A stretch of 64,000 nt of DNA from Listeria goaensis (GTDB lineage Bacteria > Bacillota > Bacilli > Lactobacillales > Listeriaceae), in contig NZ_FYBQ01000011.1 in the NCBI RefSeq assembly GCF_900186125.1, positions 1 to 64,000 of the forward strand, given 5' to 3'. Positions within the stretch are counted from its first letter, which is position 1, and each line of letters begins with the position of its first letter. The notes below the pieces were generated by a model, which had not been told where the DNA came from, searched no databases, and worked only from the letters and a program-made list of their open reading frames with translations. The position numbers were made by a program, and so were the translations under genes. This document shows positions 39,592 to 49,149 of the stretch, piece by piece.

Positions 39592-40095
39592 ATGGGAAAT
39601 TTAGCTAAATTGAAGTCGGGTGAGACGATGAAGTTGATGGTGAATCGGCGGCTTGTTTTTTCAAGTGTGCTGATGACTTTGGCTGTTTGCGTCTTGATAT
39701 ATTTGAGTTTTAGTCATTTGAAAGGGGTTACGGGAACGGAGGAAGTCATTCTCCTCATTTTTCTAGCGGCGGCGACTTTGCGTCCGTTTTTTCGGCTTTT
39801 AAACGTGCAGCCGACTATTGAACTTTCCAAAGAAGGAATTTCGTATCGCGGCGATTTTCAAACTTGGTCTGCCGTTTGTGAGCTCGAGTTAAAAATGCCA
39901 CGTGTAACAGTTTTTCAACACGGACGCCTTGAAATTTATACGTTTATTAAAGAAGAGAGAGAACTTGTGTGGGATATTACCGCGTATGATAGTGAAATCT
40001 CACTTTCTGAGCTAGAAATGCTTATTCAGGAATGCATGGCGGAATTTGGCGAGGAAAATCGTAAAACGTCGGAAGAACCAGCATTATCTTTCTAA
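39592..40095 (+). CDS. Membrane protein of unknown function
   Basis: The 167-residue protein has two adjacent membrane helices (VFSSVLMTLAVCVLIYLSF and VILLIFLAAATLRPFF) and a cytosolic-type C-terminal domain of about 90 residues, resembling PH-like small membrane proteins in layout. The ATG at 39592 follows AAGGAAGG; a GTG 24 bases upstream has no site. It stands just before the virB-virA genes but has its own terminator, so it is probably separate from them. Confidence 0.7.
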   Translation: MGNLAKLKSGETMKLMVNRRLVFSSVLMTLAVCVLIYLSFSHLKGVTGTEEVILLIFLAAATLRPFFRLLNVQPTIELSKEGISYRGDFQTWSAVCELELKMPRVTVFQHGRLEIYTFIKEERELVWDITAYDSEISLSELEMLIQECMAEFGEENRKTSEEPALSF

Positions 40096-40122
40096 AAAGC
40101 AGAATATCTGCTTTTTTTTTTG
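40094..40122 (+). terminator. Terminator before virB
   Basis: AAAAGCAGA and TCTGCTTTT form a tight hairpin with a three-base loop, followed by a long T-run. Confidence 0.88.
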
Positions 40123-40151
40123 AAAAAAATAGCTTTCTACAACTATAGACC

Positions 40152-40181
40152 TTGTTCAAATCTTTCGGTATACTGTAAAAT
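40152..40181 (+). promoter_or_regulatory. Putative promoter of virB-virA
   Basis: TTGTTC at 40152-40157 and TAAAAT at 40176-40181 are 18 bases apart, about 34 bases before virB. Confidence 0.5.
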
Positions 40182-40214
40182 AACACGAGATGACTGAATA
40201 TCAGGAGGAAAACG

Positions 40215-40985
40215 ATGGAAGATTTAATTTTAAAAGCCCATAAAGTGCGTAAAGTTTACGGGTCAAAAGGAAGTCTTTTTCCTGCTTTAAATAGTATTTC
40301 TTTAGAGGTGAGAAAGGGGGAGTTTGTTAGTGTCATGGGACCGTCTGGTGCGGGAAAGTCGACACTTTTAAACGTGCTGTCATCAATTGATGGCCCCACT
40401 TCTGGTGAAATTGAAATTAACGGGAAGTCACTTTCCGATATGCGCCAAAAGGAATTGGCGATGTTTAGGCGGGACCAATTAGGCTTTATTTTTCAAGATT
40501 ATAATTTATTAGAAACGATGTCGCTAAAAGATAATATCGTGTTGCCGCTTTCTTTAAATCGTGTGCCACCTATTGAAATTGAAGTGCGTTTTGAAGAGAT
40601 TGCAAGGCAATTTGGCATTTATGATTTGCGTGATAAATTTCCAAGTGAAGTTTCAGGCGGCCAAAAACAACGCACAGCAGTTTGCCGCGCGATGATTACA
40701 AAGCCAGCGCTTATTTTTGCGGATGAACCAACCGGTGCACTTGATTCAAAGGCGGCAACGAACTTATTGGAAGGTTTAAAGCAAGCGAAAGAACAAGGAA
40801 GTGCTACGATTTTAATGGTCACGCACGATGCTTTTGCGTCAAGCTATTCAGACCGCGTCTTATTTATTAAAGATGGTGAAATCTATACTGAAATTCACCG
40901 CGGTAAAACGACGCGCAAACAATTTTTTCAAAAAATATTAGATGTGCTGGCGATGCTTGGCGGTGAAGCTGATGACGCTTTTTAA
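40215..40985 (+). CDS. virB: ABC transporter ATPase VirB (BceA-like)
   Basis: The 256-residue ATPase has Walker A MGPSGAGKSTLLNVLS, the Q-loop FIFQDYN, signature EVSGGQKQRTAVCRA and Walker B LIFADEPTGALD. It belongs to the BceA/MacB-type group that energises antimicrobial-peptide sensing and detoxification transporters. In Listeria, VirAB passes the presence of cationic peptides to the VirRS two-component system. The assignment rests on its place before a BceB-like permease and a response regulator. AGGAGG precedes the ATG. Confidence 0.92.
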   Translation: MEDLILKAHKVRKVYGSKGSLFPALNSISLEVRKGEFVSVMGPSGAGKSTLLNVLSSIDGPTSGEIEINGKSLSDMRQKELAMFRRDQLGFIFQDYNLLETMSLKDNIVLPLSLNRVPPIEIEVRFEEIARQFGIYDLRDKFPSEVSGGQKQRTAVCRAMITKPALIFADEPTGALDSKAATNLLEGLKQAKEQGSATILMVTHDAFASSYSDRVLFIKDGEIYTEIHRGKTTRKQFFQKILDVLAMLGGEADDAF

Positions 40986-42951
40986 AATTGCTGTCACCAA
41001 CATGCGAAAAAATTTCAACCAATATTTGATTTACTTCATTAGTATTGCGATTAGCGTATTAATTTATTTTACCTTTATGTCGCTTTCGCAAAATCCGCTT
41101 ATAAATAAAATTTTCAAAAACTGGGAAGTTGTTGGGAACTCTTTATTTTCATCAGCGGGCGTCATTCTTATTTTATTTGTCGGCTTTTTCATTTTTTATT
41201 CGAATAGCTACTTTTTAAAAAAAAGAAAAAGGGAATTTGGCTTGTACGCTTTGCTCGGTTTAAGAAGAGGGCAAATTAGTATTATTATTATTTTTGAAAA
41301 TTTGTTAACTTATTTGCTCGCGCTTGTGGCGGGGATTTTGACAGGTATTTTCTTTTCTAAACTGTTCATTATGCTCCTCTTTTGGATTGTCAACTTACGC
41401 GTAGATACACAGCTAATTGTGTCTACTAAGGCGATTACAGACACCATCTATACTTTCCTCCTCATCATGGGCGTCACGTCAGTCTATGCGGTGTACATCA
41501 TTTTTCGCTACAGTTTGCTCGAACTCTTTAAATCCGAAACACGCGAGAAACGTGTAAAAGGCTCGCTCATGTTGACCATTGCCGGACTCCTTTTCATCGT
41601 CTTTGGCTATTGTTTAGCACTTCAAATCGTTGTAAATTCTTCTTTTTGGGAAAAAGTAGGATTTGGCAACTGCATTTTATTGATCCTTGGGTCAGTTATA
41701 CTGGGAACATGGATTTTTATTCGCTACTCCATGCCACTCGGGTTACGTTATTTTTATAACTTTAAAAAGGCCTATTATCGCGGAACAAATTTAATCACCG
41801 TCACATCCCTGCGTTACCGCATGAAAAAAAATGCCAATACATTAGCCATGATTGCCGTTTTAAGTGCCACAACTTTAACTATCATCGGCGCTATTAGTAG
41901 CTTCTATTACATCACCATCGATCAAGTGCAAAAAGAAAATCCAAGTAGTTATCAACTTTTAAATTTAACACCAAATAAAGAAGCTGAAGTGGAGCGAATT
42001 ATTAAGCGCGATAAGAATCATAATTTAAATTACATGACAAGAAGTGCTTATATTGATGCTTACGTTGAGCAAGAACTCGACCAAATGCCGTATGATTACT
42101 ATCAAAATAAAGCTACGTTTTCTTTCATTACAGAATCAGAATTTAATCGTCTTAATTTAGTAGAAAACAGGAATAATAAACCCATTCACAATTTAAAAAC
42201 GGGTGAAGCTGTTTTTGTTGGAAAATCAATGAGCAATGTACGTGATAAGCGTGTACAACAATTGCTAGGCGAAGAATTTAAAATTGTTTCAACCGATAAA
42301 ACAAAAAAACTAGGCGATGTCACGATTACCGATTTTCGCTATTATCCGATTTTTAATGCTGGTTTTGCAGATGCGATGCTTGTTGTTAGTGATGCGTTTT
42401 ATAATCAACTTACAGGAGAGTTACGCACGCAAAAAGTTTCCATCTATGATGTGACAGAAGTCGATCATTCCGAAGCTTTAGGAAATAAAATTCAAATGGC
42501 CACAGAAGGAAAAATAAATCTATGGTCGGAAAACTTTTCAAGCTATTATTCCAACTATCACATGGTGTCGATTTTAATGGGAACGATTCTTTATATTGGC
42601 GTCTTTATTGGACTGGTTTTCTTCATGGCAACAGGCAGTATCATTTACTTTAAACAAGTGACGGACGCCTATTTAGAGCAAAATCAATTTACGACACTCT
42701 TTAAACTGGGCTTAACGCGAAAAGAATTAAGGCGTGTTGTTTCTAGACAAATTGCGCCAATGTTTATTATCCCGCTCTTACTTGGCCTTTCACACAGCAT
42801 GATTGCCATGATTGGGCTATCAAGAAATATCGATTATAGCTTGCAGTGGCCTGTCATTATCGTCACAAGTGTGTACTGCATTTTTTATGGTTTTTATTAC
42901 TGGATTTGTGTGAACAGCTACATGAATATTGTCACGCGTTTCCGCCATTAA
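40972..42951 (+). CDS. virA: ABC transporter permease VirA (BceB-like)
   Basis: The 659-residue FtsX-type permease has about ten membrane segments, with an extracellular domain of about 200 residues between segments seven and eight (about 320-530), the BceB hallmark for peptide sensing. The ATG at 40972 overlaps virB by 14 bases with GGCGGTGAAG upstream; an in-frame GTG 30 bases earlier is less likely. It works with VirB and, by homology, forms a sensory complex with the VirS kinase. Confidence 0.92.
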   Translation: MTLFKIAVTNMRKNFNQYLIYFISIAISVLIYFTFMSLSQNPLINKIFKNWEVVGNSLFSSAGVILILFVGFFIFYSNSYFLKKRKREFGLYALLGLRRGQISIIIIFENLLTYLLALVAGILTGIFFSKLFIMLLFWIVNLRVDTQLIVSTKAITDTIYTFLLIMGVTSVYAVYIIFRYSLLELFKSETREKRVKGSLMLTIAGLLFIVFGYCLALQIVVNSSFWEKVGFGNCILLILGSVILGTWIFIRYSMPLGLRYFYNFKKAYYRGTNLITVTSLRYRMKKNANTLAMIAVLSATTLTIIGAISSFYYITIDQVQKENPSSYQLLNLTPNKEAEVERIIKRDKNHNLNYMTRSAYIDAYVEQELDQMPYDYYQNKATFSFITESEFNRLNLVENRNNKPIHNLKTGEAVFVGKSMSNVRDKRVQQLLGEEFKIVSTDKTKKLGDVTITDFRYYPIFNAGFADAMLVVSDAFYNQLTGELRTQKVSIYDVTEVDHSEALGNKIQMATEGKINLWSENFSSYYSNYHMVSILMGTILYIGVFIGLVFFMATGSIIYFKQVTDAYLEQNQFTTLFKLGLTRKELRRVVSRQIAPMFIIPLLLGLSHSMIAMIGLSRNIDYSLQWPVIIVTSVYCIFYGFYYWICVNSYMNIVTRFRH

Positions 42952-43110
42952 GTGGTAAAAATAACGATAATCAGCTAAAATAGAGAAGAGCGAAATTTTA
43001 CTTTAAAGCAGGTGATTTCATTATCCGGTGATGGAGACAGATACGCGCTGCGAAATGAAATACAAATAGAACTGGTCGTGTGGTGTTAGTTTGAAATTGG
43101 AGGCAAAACG

Positions 43111-43788
43111 ATGGTTAAAGTTTATATTGTAGAAGATGATTTAGTCATTCGCGATACGATTCAAAAACATTTGATGAAGTGGGGCTTTGATATTCACACC
43201 GTAGAGGATTTTAATAACATTTTAAATGAGTTTTTAGAATTCGAACCACAATTGGTTATTTTAGATGTGAATTTGCCATACTTTGATGGTTTTTACTGGT
43301 GCAATCAAATTCGCGAAGTTTCGAACGTACCTATTATTTTCTTGTCTTCTAGAAATTCGCGTATGGATCAAATTATGGGCATGAATATGGGGGCAGATTA
43401 TTATATTGAAAAACCTGTCGATTTGGACGTTTTAATGGCGCGAATTAATGCGCTTCTGCGGCGTACTTATTCGTATGCTGAACTTGAAGAGCCCAATGTC
43501 ATGGAACATAATAATGTCTTTTTGCATATCGACACAAACACGCTTACTTTTCTTGATGAAAAGATTGAGCTGACTAAAAATGAGTTTTTAATTTTATATG
43601 AATTAATGAAACAAAAAGGCAGTATTGTTAGCCGTGACGAAATCATGCGTGCACTTTGGGAAGATGAAAGTTTTGTGGACGACAATACGCTTACCGTTAA
43701 TGTTGTGCGCATTCGTAAAAAACTTGCCGAAATTGGCTTAGATGATTTCATTAAGACGAAAAAAGGGCAGGGCTATATGATTGAATAA
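43111..43788 (+). CDS. virR: Response regulator VirR (OmpR/BceR-like)
   Basis: The 225-residue protein has a receiver domain with the phosphoacceptor Asp in LVILDVNLPYFDG and the conserved Lys in IEKPVDLDVL. A C-terminal winged-helix domain follows (NEFLILYELMKQKGSIVSRDEIM ... KKGQGYMIE). In L. monocytogenes VirR activates envelope genes such as dlt and mprF, giving resistance to cationic peptides. GGAGG lies nine bases before the ATG. It starts 160 bases after virA; the gap holds no gene. Confidence 0.93.
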   Translation: MVKVYIVEDDLVIRDTIQKHLMKWGFDIHTVEDFNNILNEFLEFEPQLVILDVNLPYFDGFYWCNQIREVSNVPIIFLSSRNSRMDQIMGMNMGADYYIEKPVDLDVLMARINALLRRTYSYAELEEPNVMEHNNVFLHIDTNTLTFLDEKIELTKNEFLILYELMKQKGSIVSRDEIMRALWEDESFVDDNTLTVNVVRIRKKLAEIGLDDFIKTKKGQGYMIE

Positions 43789-43794
43789 ATTGGA

Positions 43795-43840
43795 GGAAGT
43801 AGGTTTCTTTTGCTACGAGAAACTTTTACTTCCTGTTTTT
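43795..43840 (+). terminator. Terminator after virR
   Basis: GGAAGTA (43795-43801) pairs with TACTTCC (43827-43833), and inside this GTTTCT pairs with AGAAAC. The stem is followed by TGTTTTT. It suggests that the downstream genes need readthrough or their own start. Confidence 0.75.
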
Positions 43841-43863
43841 ACATAAAAAAAGGAGGGGTTTGG

Positions 43864-44754
43864 ATGAAGGTTTTAGTTTTAGGTGGTACGCGTTTTTTTG
43901 GTAAGCGTCTTGTGGATATTTTGCAAGCGGAGGGGCACCGTGTGACGATTGTGACGCGCGGCAAGGCGGATGTGACTATTCCAGCTGGTGTGAGGCATTT
44001 AAAATTAAATCGCGAGCGGCGCGAAGATTTATTTCAACTGGCAAATGAACAATTTGATGTAATTTATGACAATATTTGTTTTTCACCGCAAGATGCGCTT
44101 TATTTAATTCAAGCCTTTAAAGGCAAGAAAACGCGGCTGATTTATACGTCCTCTCTTTCGGTTTACGGGATAAAAGGACGGGCGCTTTTGGAAGAAGATT
44201 TTGATAGCAAGCACTACGAAATTATTCTTGGCGACCGCATGGACTTTGATTACGGCGAAGGGAAGCGTCTCGGCGAAGCGGTATATTGCCAGAAAGCGGA
44301 TTTCGACGTGGTCGCTGTACGTTTTCCAATCGTGCTTGGCGCCGATGATTACACGAAGCGTCTGCAATTTCATACATCAAGAATCATGAATGGTACAGAA
44401 ATCGGGCTCCAAAACGAGGAGGCGGAAATCGGGTTTATTACCTCAGACGAAGCTGCGCGGTTTCTTGCGTTTATCGGCACGAAGTCAGACTTTACTGGCC
44501 CGATAAACGCGGCGTCAAATGGTGTTTACAAGCTTAGCGAATTAATCGAAACATTAGAAACAATTACGCAGAAAAAAGCGCATGTTGCTGATGTTTCGGA
44601 AACTGATGATGAAAACGAATCGCCGTTTGATATTCCGAAATCGTATTATTTAGACAATACAAAAGCTAAAAATCTTGGCTTCATCTTTCAAGATGTCCAT
44701 GACTGGCTACCAGTTGTTGCCAAAGAACAAATGCTAGCGAAAGATTTTAAATAA
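43864..44754 (+). CDS. NAD-dependent epimerase/dehydratase family protein
   Basis: The 296-residue protein starts with a Rossmann motif LVLGGTRFFGKRLV and belongs to the extended short-chain dehydrogenase group. It shows YDNICFSPQDAL and IYTSSLSVYG, where the Tyr-x3-Lys of the classic site is not obvious. AAAAAAGGAGGGG precedes the ATG at 43864, and an in-frame TTG 54 bases upstream lies inside the terminator. The substrate is unknown. A gene of this type between virR and adeC is expected in Listeria by recalled order. Confidence 0.85.
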   Translation: MKVLVLGGTRFFGKRLVDILQAEGHRVTIVTRGKADVTIPAGVRHLKLNRERREDLFQLANEQFDVIYDNICFSPQDALYLIQAFKGKKTRLIYTSSLSVYGIKGRALLEEDFDSKHYEIILGDRMDFDYGEGKRLGEAVYCQKADFDVVAVRFPIVLGADDYTKRLQFHTSRIMNGTEIGLQNEEAEIGFITSDEAARFLAFIGTKSDFTGPINAASNGVYKLSELIETLETITQKKAHVADVSETDDENESPFDIPKSYYLDNTKAKNLGFIFQDVHDWLPVVAKEQMLAKDFK

Positions 44755-44770
44755 GAAAGAAGAGAAGACG

Positions 44771-45232
44771 ATGCTAACTTTTGAAGAGAAAAAACAAATT
44801 ATTTCCCGGTATACCCAATTAGAGGAAAAAGCGATTTCGCTTGGGCGTGTGAATTATCATTATCCAGAAAGTAAACGTGATAAGTCCATCTTAATTAAAC
44901 ATTTACATCCTAACGGAAATGGCTATGTGTATGCGCCGTATTTAGATGCGGATACGCTTGATAAACAAGGTTATTTCAACGTTTTTGAAGCAAGCGAATC
45001 CGAATTAGTCGGGCTCATCGAAGCCGCAATCGCATATATGGATAGCGACGGGGATATATTCCAAGAAGGGCAAGAAATAACGTATGTTGATGAATTTAAT
45101 GAAAAACTGTCCTTAATTTATGAAAATAAAATGTGGATTGTTTACGCTTTCGAAAATGTGGAAGCGATATTCCCAACGATTGAAGCCGCGGAAAGCTATT
45201 TAAACGACGAAGGTTTTTTTGAACAAAAATAA
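44771..45232 (+). CDS. Conserved hypothetical protein
   Basis: The 153-residue protein is soluble and acidic, with no signal or membrane segment and no catalytic motif I recognise. It has a C-terminal VEAIFPTIEAAESYL stretch. It lies 16 bases after the epimerase-like gene and 15 before adeC, so it belongs to the same transcription unit. AGAAGAG precedes the ATG. Confidence 0.8.
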   Translation: MLTFEEKKQIISRYTQLEEKAISLGRVNYHYPESKRDKSILIKHLHPNGNGYVYAPYLDADTLDKQGYFNVFEASESELVGLIEAAIAYMDSDGDIFQEGQEITYVDEFNEKLSLIYENKMWIVYAFENVEAIFPTIEAAESYLNDEGFFEQK

Positions 45233-45247
45233 GAGGAGGATTTCGAG

Positions 45248-46990
45248 TTGGAAACAGTTCAAAGTTTGCGTGAGCGCATTGCCGTCAGTGATCATCGGGC
45301 GAAGGCGGATTGTATTATTAAAAATGGTCGAATTATCAACGTCTTTACAGGAGAAATTATGGAGGGCGACATTGCCATTAAAAACGGTTATATCGCCGGC
45401 ATTGGCTCGTTTGAAGAGGCTGCTAAAATTATTGATGCGAAAGGGCAATATATCGCGCCTGGCTTTATAGATGCCCACGTCCATGTGGAGAGCGCCATGA
45501 TTACACCGAGCGAGTTTGCCCGTGTACTTTTGCCAAATGGTGTCACAACGATTGTGACGGACCCACATGAAATCGCCAATGTGGCAGGCGTTCCGGGAAT
45601 CGAATTTATGCTAGCAGATGCAGAAGACGCGCCAATCGATATGTTTGTCATGTCACCATCTTCTGTCCCAGCAACGCCCCAAGAAAACAACGGGGCCACA
45701 CTTCTTGCGGAAGATTTAAAGCCGCTTTATACACATGAGAAAGTCATTGGGCTTGCGGAAGTGATGGATTTTCCGTCGGTCGCATCAGGCTCGGCTGATA
45801 TTTTACAGAAAATCATTGATGCGAAAGCGAATGGCGGGCGCATTGATGGGCACGGGGCCGGCTTAACGCGCGATAACTTGAATAATTATTTGGCGGCTGG
45901 GATTCGGACGGACCATGAAAGTACGACGCGCGATGAGGCGCTAGACCGCGTTCAGGCGGGCATGTTTGTCATGCTTCGTGAAGGAACTGTTGGACGCGAT
46001 TTAGAAAAAGCGATTCAGGCTGTGCGAATTGAAAACAGTCACCGTTTTTGTTTTTGTACAGATGATAAATTAATTCCGGATTTAGTTCGGGAGGGGTCGA
46101 TTAATTACAATATTCGGCTTGCGATTGCGCACGGGATTGCGCCGATTACAGCGATTCAAATGGCAACAATTAATGCTGCAAACTGTCATAATTTACCTTA
46201 TTTGGGGGCGGTTGCAGCCGGCTACCAAGCGGATCTTGTTTTCCTCGAACGCTTGGAGGATGTTGCGATTACAAAAGTTTTCAAAAAAGGAGAGCTACTC
46301 GTTCAGGACGGCATTCGCTTGGAAGAAAAATTCGGAAAAGCGGATACCAATTTTGTATCGCCAAAAATCACACATCGCTTAACGAAAAAAGATTTGCGAC
46401 TCACTTTGAAATCGGAAAACGTACGCGTGATGGGCATGTTGCCAAACAGTTTATTCACCGAGCGTTTAACCGCCACTGTGGACCTCAAAAACGGCGAATT
46501 TGTTCCCGACGCTTCCCGCGATTTAGCTAAAATGGTCGTTGTGGAGCGGCATAAAGGAACGGAAAATGTTGGCCTAGGCATTGTGAAAGGTTTCGGTATG
46601 CAAAACGGCGCCATTGCGACCACTGTAGCCCATGATTCTCATAATATTGTGGCGGTTGGTATGAATGATGTGGACATTGATTTTGCGATTCGTCGTTTAA
46701 CGGAAATTGGCGGCGGCGTTGTCGTTGTTGCAAATGGCAAATTGCTTGGCGAGTTGCGCCTCGAAATTGCGGGCCTACTTACACATGCCCCGTTTGAAAA
46801 AGTGCAAGCCGATTTAGAAACGCTTTTAAGTGTGTTCCAGACGATTAGTCAGGCGCGCGGATTTGATCCGTTTCTTACGCTATCGTTTCTTACTTTGCCT
46901 GTCATTCCAGAATATAAACTTACCGATCAAGGGCTGTTTGATTTCCAAAAATTTGATTTTGTTCCACTTGAAATTGACGAGAAAGGGTGA
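45248..46990 (+). CDS. adeC: Adenine deaminase AdeC
   Basis: AdeC hydrolyses adenine to hypoxanthine and ammonia in purine salvage. The 580-residue amidohydrolase shows the metal-binding GFIDAHVHVESAMITPSEFA, the TTIVTDPHEIANVAG block, GHGAGLTRDNLNNYLAAGI and FCTDDKLIPDL. The start is TTG with AAGAGGAGGA eight bases upstream. The gene sits inside the vir cluster, immediately before virS, as in L. monocytogenes by recalled order, though it has no evident link to peptide sensing. Confidence 0.95.
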   Translation: METVQSLRERIAVSDHRAKADCIIKNGRIINVFTGEIMEGDIAIKNGYIAGIGSFEEAAKIIDAKGQYIAPGFIDAHVHVESAMITPSEFARVLLPNGVTTIVTDPHEIANVAGVPGIEFMLADAEDAPIDMFVMSPSSVPATPQENNGATLLAEDLKPLYTHEKVIGLAEVMDFPSVASGSADILQKIIDAKANGGRIDGHGAGLTRDNLNNYLAAGIRTDHESTTRDEALDRVQAGMFVMLREGTVGRDLEKAIQAVRIENSHRFCFCTDDKLIPDLVREGSINYNIRLAIAHGIAPITAIQMATINAANCHNLPYLGAVAAGYQADLVFLERLEDVAITKVFKKGELLVQDGIRLEEKFGKADTNFVSPKITHRLTKKDLRLTLKSENVRVMGMLPNSLFTERLTATVDLKNGEFVPDASRDLAKMVVVERHKGTENVGLGIVKGFGMQNGAIATTVAHDSHNIVAVGMNDVDIDFAIRRLTEIGGGVVVVANGKLLGELRLEIAGLLTHAPFEKVQADLETLLSVFQTISQARGFDPFLTLSFLTLPVIPEYKLTDQGLFDFQKFDFVPLEIDEKG

Positions 46991-46995
46991 GCTAA

Positions 46996-48063
46996 ATGAC
47001 TTGGTGGCGCTATGTACGCGATAAACGCTTTTTCTTATTTTTCTTTTTCATCGTCATGTTTTTTGTTGGTCTTTTAATTTACATTGACCCAAACAGTAAA
47101 CTAACACTCGGCAATATTATTTATTTATACTTTTTCGTGTTCATGTTTTTAGTCGCCTACCTGATTCTCGGCTATATTTTTAAATATCGGTACTGGCAAG
47201 AAATGAAAGAGCTTGTTGATGGGGAAATCGATGAAAATATTATCGAACTCTTACCGAAACCGCGTACGAGCGAGCAAGCCTTCTTCAATGAACTGATGCG
47301 CAAAAAACATCGAGAAGAACAAAAAACGGTGACGGCGCTTCAAGATAAGCAAGAAGAATATCATGATTTTATTTTATACTGGGTGCATGAAGTTAAGACA
47401 CCACTTGTGGCTAGTAAAATGCTGATTAAAAATCCGGATTTGAATGATACTGCAACGATTTTTTCGAAAGTCGATGAGGAGCTTGACCGGGTGGATCAAT
47501 TAGTGATGCAAGCCCTGTACTTCTCCCGGCTTGACACATTTGCAAAAGACTATTTTATCCAAGAACAAAATCTTGGAAGTGTTGTTAGGGAGTCGATTAA
47601 GCGCCATTCGCGGCTGTTTATTTCCGGGAAGAAAAAGCTTTCGATGGACGATGTGAACGTTGATGTGCGGACGGACAGCAAGTGGCTTGGGTTTATTTTG
47701 GACCAGATTATTTCAAATGCTTTGAAGTATACGCCTGAGGGTGGCGAAGTGAAGATTTGGTGTGAGGAGGAAAAAGAGCGCATCGATTTGCATATTTGGG
47801 ATAACGGTCGTGGCATTAGTGAAGAAGATTTGCCGCGCGTGTTTGAGCAAGGCTTCACGGGCATGATTGGTCGGAAAGAAAAGAAAGCGACGGGCATTGG
47901 GCTTTATTTGGCGAAACAAATGGCGAAAAAGCTCGGCCACAGCGTGGAAATTAAATCGAGTGAAGGAGAGTTCACGGAGCTCATTCTTCACTTTGCAAGA
48001 AAAGCAGACTATTTATTAGTGGCAAAAGATTTGGAGGAGGATTCATCATGGTTGAAGAATTGA
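46996..48063 (+). CDS. virS: Intramembrane-sensing histidine kinase VirS (BceS-like)
   Basis: The 355-residue kinase has two N-terminal membrane helices with almost no extracellular loop (FFLFFFFIVMFFVGLLIYI and LYFFVFMFLVAYLILGYIF), the mark of Bce-type kinases that sense through their transporter. The phosphoacceptor His is in YWVHEVKTPLVASKML. The ATPase domain has the N-box IISNALKYTPEGG and G-box DNGRGISEEDL. It pairs with VirR and VirAB although adeC and two other genes separate it from virR. The end overlaps the next gene by 16 bases. Confidence 0.93.
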   Translation: MTWWRYVRDKRFFLFFFFIVMFFVGLLIYIDPNSKLTLGNIIYLYFFVFMFLVAYLILGYIFKYRYWQEMKELVDGEIDENIIELLPKPRTSEQAFFNELMRKKHREEQKTVTALQDKQEEYHDFILYWVHEVKTPLVASKMLIKNPDLNDTATIFSKVDEELDRVDQLVMQALYFSRLDTFAKDYFIQEQNLGSVVRESIKRHSRLFISGKKKLSMDDVNVDVRTDSKWLGFILDQIISNALKYTPEGGEVKIWCEEEKERIDLHIWDNGRGISEEDLPRVFEQGFTGMIGRKEKKATGIGLYLAKQMAKKLGHSVEIKSSEGEFTELILHFARKADYLLVAKDLEEDSSWLKN

Positions 48064-49148
48064 TTGTACGCGGAGCACCGCAAGAATATGTTTGTACAAC
48101 GGGCGCATGGAAAACGCTACCGGAACATTTAAAAAGACGTCGTTTGGAAAAAGTCCTCGTTTTGCATGGCGACAAGTCATGGGAAGTGGCTGAGGAGAAA
48201 TTTCCTGATTTGCCAGAGGTGACCGTTTCATTTGAACAATATAATGGCGACTGCACCTACGAAGAGCGCGACCGAATTGTTCGCCTCGTTCAAGAAAAAC
48301 AATTTGAAGCGATTATTGCAGTTGGCGGTGGGAAAATAACGGACTTAGCGAAAGCGGCTGCGCATGTGTTACGCATGCCAGTACTTATTTTACCAACACT
48401 TGCTTCGACTTGTGCGGCAGCGACACCACTTAGCGTCATGTATGATCAAAACGGCGCTATGATTTGCTACGATGTGTTCCCTGAAAGCAACGCGCTTGTT
48501 TTAATTGAGCCGGAAATCATTTTGCATTCTCCAATCTCGCTAATGATTGCTGGAATTGGTGATACGCTTGCGAAATGGTACGAGGCGGATGTCATCATTT
48601 CCCAGCTGGAAAATCTGCCGGTTGAAGTTGAAATTGCTTACTTTGCAGCGAATAAATGTCGGGAAAATCTGTTAGAGCTTAGCGTTTCGGCAATTGCTGC
48701 AATGGAAGCGGGCGAATTAAATGATGCGTTTATTAAAACGGTTGAAACGAATATTTTAGTTGCTGGAATGGTGGGTGGCTTTGGTGACCGCTATGGCCGA
48801 ACGGCTGGCGCACATTCAATTCACGATGCACTCACAATGATTCCAGAAACACATTCTATCTTACATGGGAATAAAGTTGCGTACGGCGTGTTCGTTCAAC
48901 TCGTTCTTGAAAATCGTTTTGATGAATTGGAACGGTTACTGCCATTTTATACGGCGCTTGGTTTGCCGACTTCACTTGCCGATATGTTGACGGAGTCGCT
49001 TTCTGAAAGCGATATACGCGCTGTTTCAACTCGTGCGACAGAGGCGGGCGAAACAATTCATATGATGCCGGGTGAAATAACTGCGGATAAAGTCGAGCAA
49101 GCGATACTTGGGCTTGAAAAATATCGAATGGAAAAGCAGGTTAGATAA
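48048..49148 (+). CDS. GldA-like iron-containing alcohol/glycerol dehydrogenase family protein
   Basis: The 366-residue protein has the NAD-binding and metal-site layout of the GldA group: AIIAVGGGKITDLAKAAAHVL, LPTLASTCAAATPLSVMYD, AGIGDTLAKWYEAD and the metal histidines in HSIHDAL and ILHGNKVAYGV. The substrate may be glycerol or another polyol and cannot be told. GGAGGAGG lies inside the end of virS, which it overlaps by 16 bases, suggesting coupled translation. Confidence 0.88.
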   Translation: MVEELIVRGAPQEYVCTTGAWKTLPEHLKRRRLEKVLVLHGDKSWEVAEEKFPDLPEVTVSFEQYNGDCTYEERDRIVRLVQEKQFEAIIAVGGGKITDLAKAAAHVLRMPVLILPTLASTCAAATPLSVMYDQNGAMICYDVFPESNALVLIEPEIILHSPISLMIAGIGDTLAKWYEADVIISQLENLPVEVEIAYFAANKCRENLLELSVSAIAAMEAGELNDAFIKTVETNILVAGMVGGFGDRYGRTAGAHSIHDALTMIPETHSILHGNKVAYGVFVQLVLENRFDELERLLPFYTALGLPTSLADMLTESLSESDIRAVSTRATEAGETIHMMPGEITADKVEQAILGLEKYRMEKQVR

Positions 49149-49149
49149 A

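Noticed and set aside
42952-43110. A possible small gene or RNA between virA and virR.
   Set aside because: No frame with a start and ribosome-binding site and no convincing hairpin or promoter could be found.
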